From: Bacillota bacterium
Lineage (GTDB): Bacteria; Bacillota; Clostridia; Christensenellales; Christensenellaceae
Direction: 5' to 3'
Assembly: GCA_023393165.1 (NCBI GenBank)
Contig: JAEWMJ010000036.1
Location: forward strand, 20,344-84,343
Length of the DNA stretch: 64,000 bases
Part shown: positions 61,508-64,000 of the stretch, piece by piece
How the letters are laid out: the number at the start of each line of letters is the position of its first letter
Numbering within the stretch: the first letter of the stretch is position 1
Notes under the pieces: model-generated
Databases searched by the model: none
Told to the model about the DNA's origin: nothing
The model's input: only the letters and a program-made list of their open reading frames with translations
Made by a program: the position numbers and the translations under genes

Positions 61508-62361
61508 TATTCTTCACTCCTTTGAAAACCCACATTCATTAATAATTCACCGTAAGCCGTCTCCGCAATCGCGGTGGTTGTATTAAAACTGGGAGCCGAT
61601 ATCGTGACACTGTCTCCATGCAGTATGGAGGGCGGAGCTACGCGGAGCCCCAGCGCCTTGTTCTTTCTGTTCAATATGGAGCACGCATTTCCGGAGACTA
61701 TGTTTGTGAATTCTCCAAGAACGGCAATCACTTCGTCATTACTTTTCGGCTCTCTTCGCAGCATGGCGGCAGCCAGAAGATTCGCGGTTTCCAACGATAA
61801 ATCGATCAGCATCCTTCCGGAGAATTTGCCGATTATACCAACGATCATGGTCATACCTTTTGATTCGCACTCATCTTTACAGAGATACTCCTGTTTATAT
61901 GTAAGAAGGGTTTTTGTCATCCGGTTCAAGCTGTCCATCAAGGCTTCCTTGAATATTGTTGAATATTCGTTTTCCAAAAACTGATACAATTCGTCGGAAG
62001 CCATTACCCTTTTGATTGCCGTAATCAGTTCATCAGCGTCAACGGGCTTTTGGATATAGGCTGATACTTTATTTTCTTTTGCCTCTTTGACTATTTCTTC
62101 GTCCATCATTGAGCTTACAACGATTACCTTGATGTTCTTATCGATTTCATGGATTGCGCGGGTACACTCGAGGCCATCCGTGCCCGGTAAAGTCATATCC
62201 ATCGTTACCAAAGAGGGCTTTTTTTCGGCTACAACCTGTTTCACTTCTTCCAATGTGCCAGCCTCTCCAACAACCTCGAACCCATTTTTTTCAAGAATGC
62301 TTCTTATAAACGCAATTGAGAAAGATGAGTCGTCAACAATAACAATTTTAATTTCTGCCAT
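61507..62361 (-). CDS. CheY-like receiver fused to a CheX-like domain
   Basis: A 284-residue protein. Residues 1-120 are a receiver domain with acidic residues IVDDSS (near 10), phospho-acceptor Asp in LVTMDMTLPGTDG (near 55), SSMM and the conserved K of YIQKPVD. After a linker, residues about 140-280 form a CheX/CheC domain with LGEFTNIVSGNACS, holding the Glu-x2-Asn motif plus a further Asn. The fusion could be a self-dephosphorylating response regulator or a phosphate sink whose phosphorylation controls the CheX part. It is followed by a separate CheX. No motor or CheA gene is visible here. Confidence 0.82.
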   Translation of the reverse strand: MAEIKIVIVDDSSFSIAFIRSILEKNGFEVVGEAGTLEEVKQVVAEKKPSLVTMDMTLPGTDGLECTRAIHEIDKNIKVIVVSSMMDEEIVKEAKENKVSAYIQKPVDADELITAIKRVMASDELYQFLENEYSTIFKEALMDSLNRMTKTLLTYKQEYLCKDECESKGMTMIVGIIGKFSGRMLIDLSLETANLLAAAMLRREPKSNDEVIAVLGEFTNIVSGNACSILNRKNKALGLRVAPPSILHGDSVTISAPSFNTTTAIAETAYGELLMNVGFQRSEE

Positions 62362-62609
62362 AGCAATTCTCGACCTTCCTTTCGTCTGATGTTATAAAGC
62401 ATATCACATTACTGGATAAAAATCACTAATATTGAATATTTTGCGCGAAAAATTGAATATTTTCATTGAGACTTTCTGAAAAAATTCAAAAAAATGTGAA
62501 CGACAATGTAAAAAACGCCTTGCAGTCGGAAAACGAGGCAAAAAGCCACGCAACTGCAGGCGTTCCGGAAACGGAACCGGCGGACAAAACATCCCCGTCG
62601 TCAAACGGG

Positions 62610-63095
62610 CTAAACCAGATTTTGAGGCGAACCCGCAAGGTAGGCCCGGATGTTGCCGCATACGATGGCGGCGCGTTTATACATCGCCTCTTTGTGGCAA
62701 AAGCTACGTGGGGGGCGGCGATGCAGTTTTTGGCATGCAGAAGCGGATGATCCCGTTCAATTGGCGGTTCGGTTTCAAACACGTCGATGCCGGCGCCCGC
62801 AATCGTTCCGCTGTTGAGCGCATCGGCCAACGTCCGGCTGTCCACAATGGGCCCTCGGGCCGTATTGATCAGCACCGCACTTTTTTTCATCTTTGCTATT
62901 TCCGCTTTGCCGATCATGCCGATAGTTCCGGTATTCTGCGGTATATGCAGCGAAACGATATCGCAGGTTGAAAGCAATGTATCAAGATCCGTAAATGCAA
63001 CGCCTTCCATATTTTTGGGCGTGCGGCTGTATGCCATCACCTCGCATCCGAAAGCCTGCTCCCACTTTGAGACCTGTATGTCCTTTCGGCGGCAG
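62610..63095 (-). pseudogene. D-2-hydroxyacid dehydrogenase remnant, truncated and frameshifted
   Basis: The minus strand encodes the NAD-binding and C-terminal part of a D-2-hydroxyacid dehydrogenase: QAFGCEVMAYSRTPK, VSLHIPQNTGTIGMIG, SAVLINTARGPIVDS and IAAPHVAF. At about 62690 one base is missing (after ACAAAG), and the continuing family sequence TKEAMYKRAAIVCGNIRAYL... runs in another frame to a TAG at 62610-62612. Upstream, the catalytic N-terminal half and the Gly-rich loop are absent: family similarity stops at about 63090, next to a fragment of another gene. It is therefore doubly damaged and very probably inactive. Confidence 0.8.
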
Positions 63096-63254
63096 TACGT
63101 GGACAAAGCCCGTGCGGAATATTATAAACACTACACGGGCTGCGAGTTTAATACCACTTATTTCAGAAACCTTTTGATCGACAGTTCTCTCCTTGGGATC
63201 GACGGAACGGCAGAAATGATTTCCTCCATTGCAAGGAAAAAAATGCAAAAATAG
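63081..63254 (+). pseudogene. Cytidylate kinase-like protein, C-terminal remnant
   Basis: The plus strand from about 63081 to the TAG at 63252-63254 encodes about 55 residues including DKARAEYYKHYTG and LLIDSSLLGIDGTAEMI, which match the end of the cytidylate kinase-like (AAA-type) family. There is no start codon or N-terminal P-loop; upstream in this frame the sequence is only the antisense of the dehydrogenase remnant. Both fragments end at the same point, about 63080-63100, pointing to a deletion or recombination junction. The stop directly precedes the aldo/keto reductase stop on the other strand. Confidence 0.6.
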
Positions 63255-64000
63255 CTACCCGGTGATCGTCCCGTCCAAATCCCAGAGGTCCTCCCAGCTT
63301 TTTGCGCCTTCCCACAGGAAAACCTGTCCTTTGATCAGGCGGCAATTTTGATCCACTCCGGCAAGTATTTGCATTTCCTCATCGGTCAGCGGATCTTCGG
63401 TTGTGCAGCGCAGATTGCTTAAATAGTTATCTTCGCGGATGGAAAAAGGAATGGGGATCTGACCGCGCTGAACCGCCCATTTCAGGCAGACGATCGCCGG
63501 ATGAACGCCATGCGCCTTTGCGATCCGAACCACCTCAGGCATGGCGGTATCCACAACATCTTCTTCCGTTTTATCCCTGTCCGGACGCGAAGGCGAACCG
63601 ATGGGGCAGAAACCGACGGGCTGAATGTTCTTGGAAACGCAGTATTGATACAGTTCTTTCTGCTGGAAGCTTGGGTGCAGTTCCATTTCTATGAGAGAGG
63701 GCTGTATATTGCACAGCGGCAGCATCGCTTCAAGCTTTGGTATGGTCATATTGGACATGCCGATATGCCTTGCCAGCCCGGCGCGCACCAGCCGCTCCAT
63801 CTGCCGCCAGGTTTCCATGAATCCGTCCACCGAAAACGGCCTGGAATCCGGGCTTCTGCTGTCTACGCTGCAGCCCGGCGCGTGATAATTGGGGAAAGGC
63901 CAGTGCATAAAATATACGTCCACATATTGAAGCCGCAGATCTTTCAGGGTTTTTGCGCAGGCTAAAAGCACGTCTCCCCTGCCGTGCATGTCGTTCCAAA
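63255..64000 (-). CDS. Aldo/keto reductase, C-terminal part (gene runs off the window)
   Basis: At least 248 residues of an AKR-family NADPH reductase; the N-terminus with the catalytic Tyr lies outside the window. Visible features: DLRLQYVDVYFMHWPFP with the catalytic His (LxHW), HIGMSNM, MELHPSFQQKELYQYC, GFCPIGSPSR and the cofactor-binding end IPIPFSIREDNYLSNL. The frame is still open at 64000, with WNDMHGRGD just inside the edge matching the usual 'SKLWNDxHG' region, so the gene continues. It converges with the cytidylate kinase-like remnant. Substrate is unknown. Confidence 0.9.
   Translation of the reverse strand, partial: WNDMHGRGDVLLACAKTLKDLRLQYVDVYFMHWPFPNYHAPGCSVDSRSPDSRPFSVDGFMETWRQMERLVRAGLARHIGMSNMTIPKLEAMLPLCNIQPSLIEMELHPSFQQKELYQYCVSKNIQPVGFCPIGSPSRPDRDKTEEDVVDTAMPEVVRIAKAHGVHPAIVCLKWAVQRGQIPIPFSIREDNYLSNLRCTTEDPLTDEEMQILAGVDQNCRLIKGQVFLWEGAKSWEDLWDLDGTITG

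Noticed and set aside
62787..63080. Coding upstream part of the cytidylate kinase-like frame
   Set aside because: This stretch is only the antisense of the dehydrogenase remnant and has no kinase motif.
1..64000. rRNA, tRNA, prophage, integrase or transposase genes
   Set aside because: None recognised in the coding frames or the gaps I read; a covariance-model scan was not possible.

Overview
The window looks like chromosome of an anaerobic, probably gut-associated, Gram-positive Clostridia member (Bacillota; perhaps Christensenellales, but that is a guess). Reasons: a full [FeFe]-hydrogenase maturation operon, strong GGAGG ribosome sites, canonical sigma-A promoters, AT-rich intergenic stretches, many lipoprotein signal sequences, sugar ABC importers with a MsmX/UgpC-type ATPase, and a flavin-based extracellular electron transfer locus of the kind described in Listeria. 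I see no rRNA, tRNA, CRISPR array, transposase or phage gene.

Layout. 1-5.5 kb: a sugar-related operon on the minus strand (end of a GH2 glycosidase, DUF2804 protein, MFS permease, FAD oxidoreductase) facing an ArsR-type regulator with a large extra domain. 5.5-7.6 kb: DinB-like protein, then a TetR regulator with a perfect autoregulatory palindrome, a tiny Cys-rich protein and a membrane protein. 7.6-13.2 kb: an operon of three small peptides (two with Nif11-like leaders, one Cys-rich) plus a condensation-domain acyltransferase, divergent from a 967-residue STAND/SARP-like activator; this is the best candidate for an undescribed peptide system. 13.2-18.6 kb: aspA-hydF-hydG-hydE-TM1266 operon for H-cluster assembly. 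18.9-20.8 kb: TetR plus Acg-like nitroreductase. 21-26.8 kb: multi-HAMP chemoreceptor, CheW, response regulator and PAS histidine kinase.

26.9-39 kb: an arabinan/arabino-oligosaccharide regulon: AraA, MsmX-type ATPase, DUF624 protein, two permeases, solute-binding lipoprotein, GH127 and GH51 arabinofuranosidases and a LacI regulator with three matching operators. Imported oligosaccharides would be cut in the cytoplasm and the L-arabinose isomerised by AraA; AraB and AraD are not in the window. 39-46.3 kb: a seven-gene electron-transfer operon (Ndh2, DmkB, DmkA, NusG-II protein, Gx membrane protein, PplA-like lipoprotein, ApbE), preceded by two identical Rex-type boxes. Its Ndh2 carries a DoxX-like membrane domain interrupted by a 45-bp tandem repeat. 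Its lipoprotein lacks a recognisable FMNylation motif.

46.7-56.2 kb: an orphan lipoprotein, a GH31 alpha-xylosidase with an RbsABC-type importer, and a divergent DeoR regulator followed by a second ABC ATPase that has no permease. 56.2-60.9 kb: an MMPL/RND exporter with a YhgE-like partner and a divergent TetR, with overlapping promoters sharing one -10 box. 61-62.4 kb: CheX and a CheY-CheX fusion. 62.6-63.25 kb: two truncated genes on opposite strands meeting at a junction, a probable deletion scar. The window ends inside an aldo/keto reductase gene.
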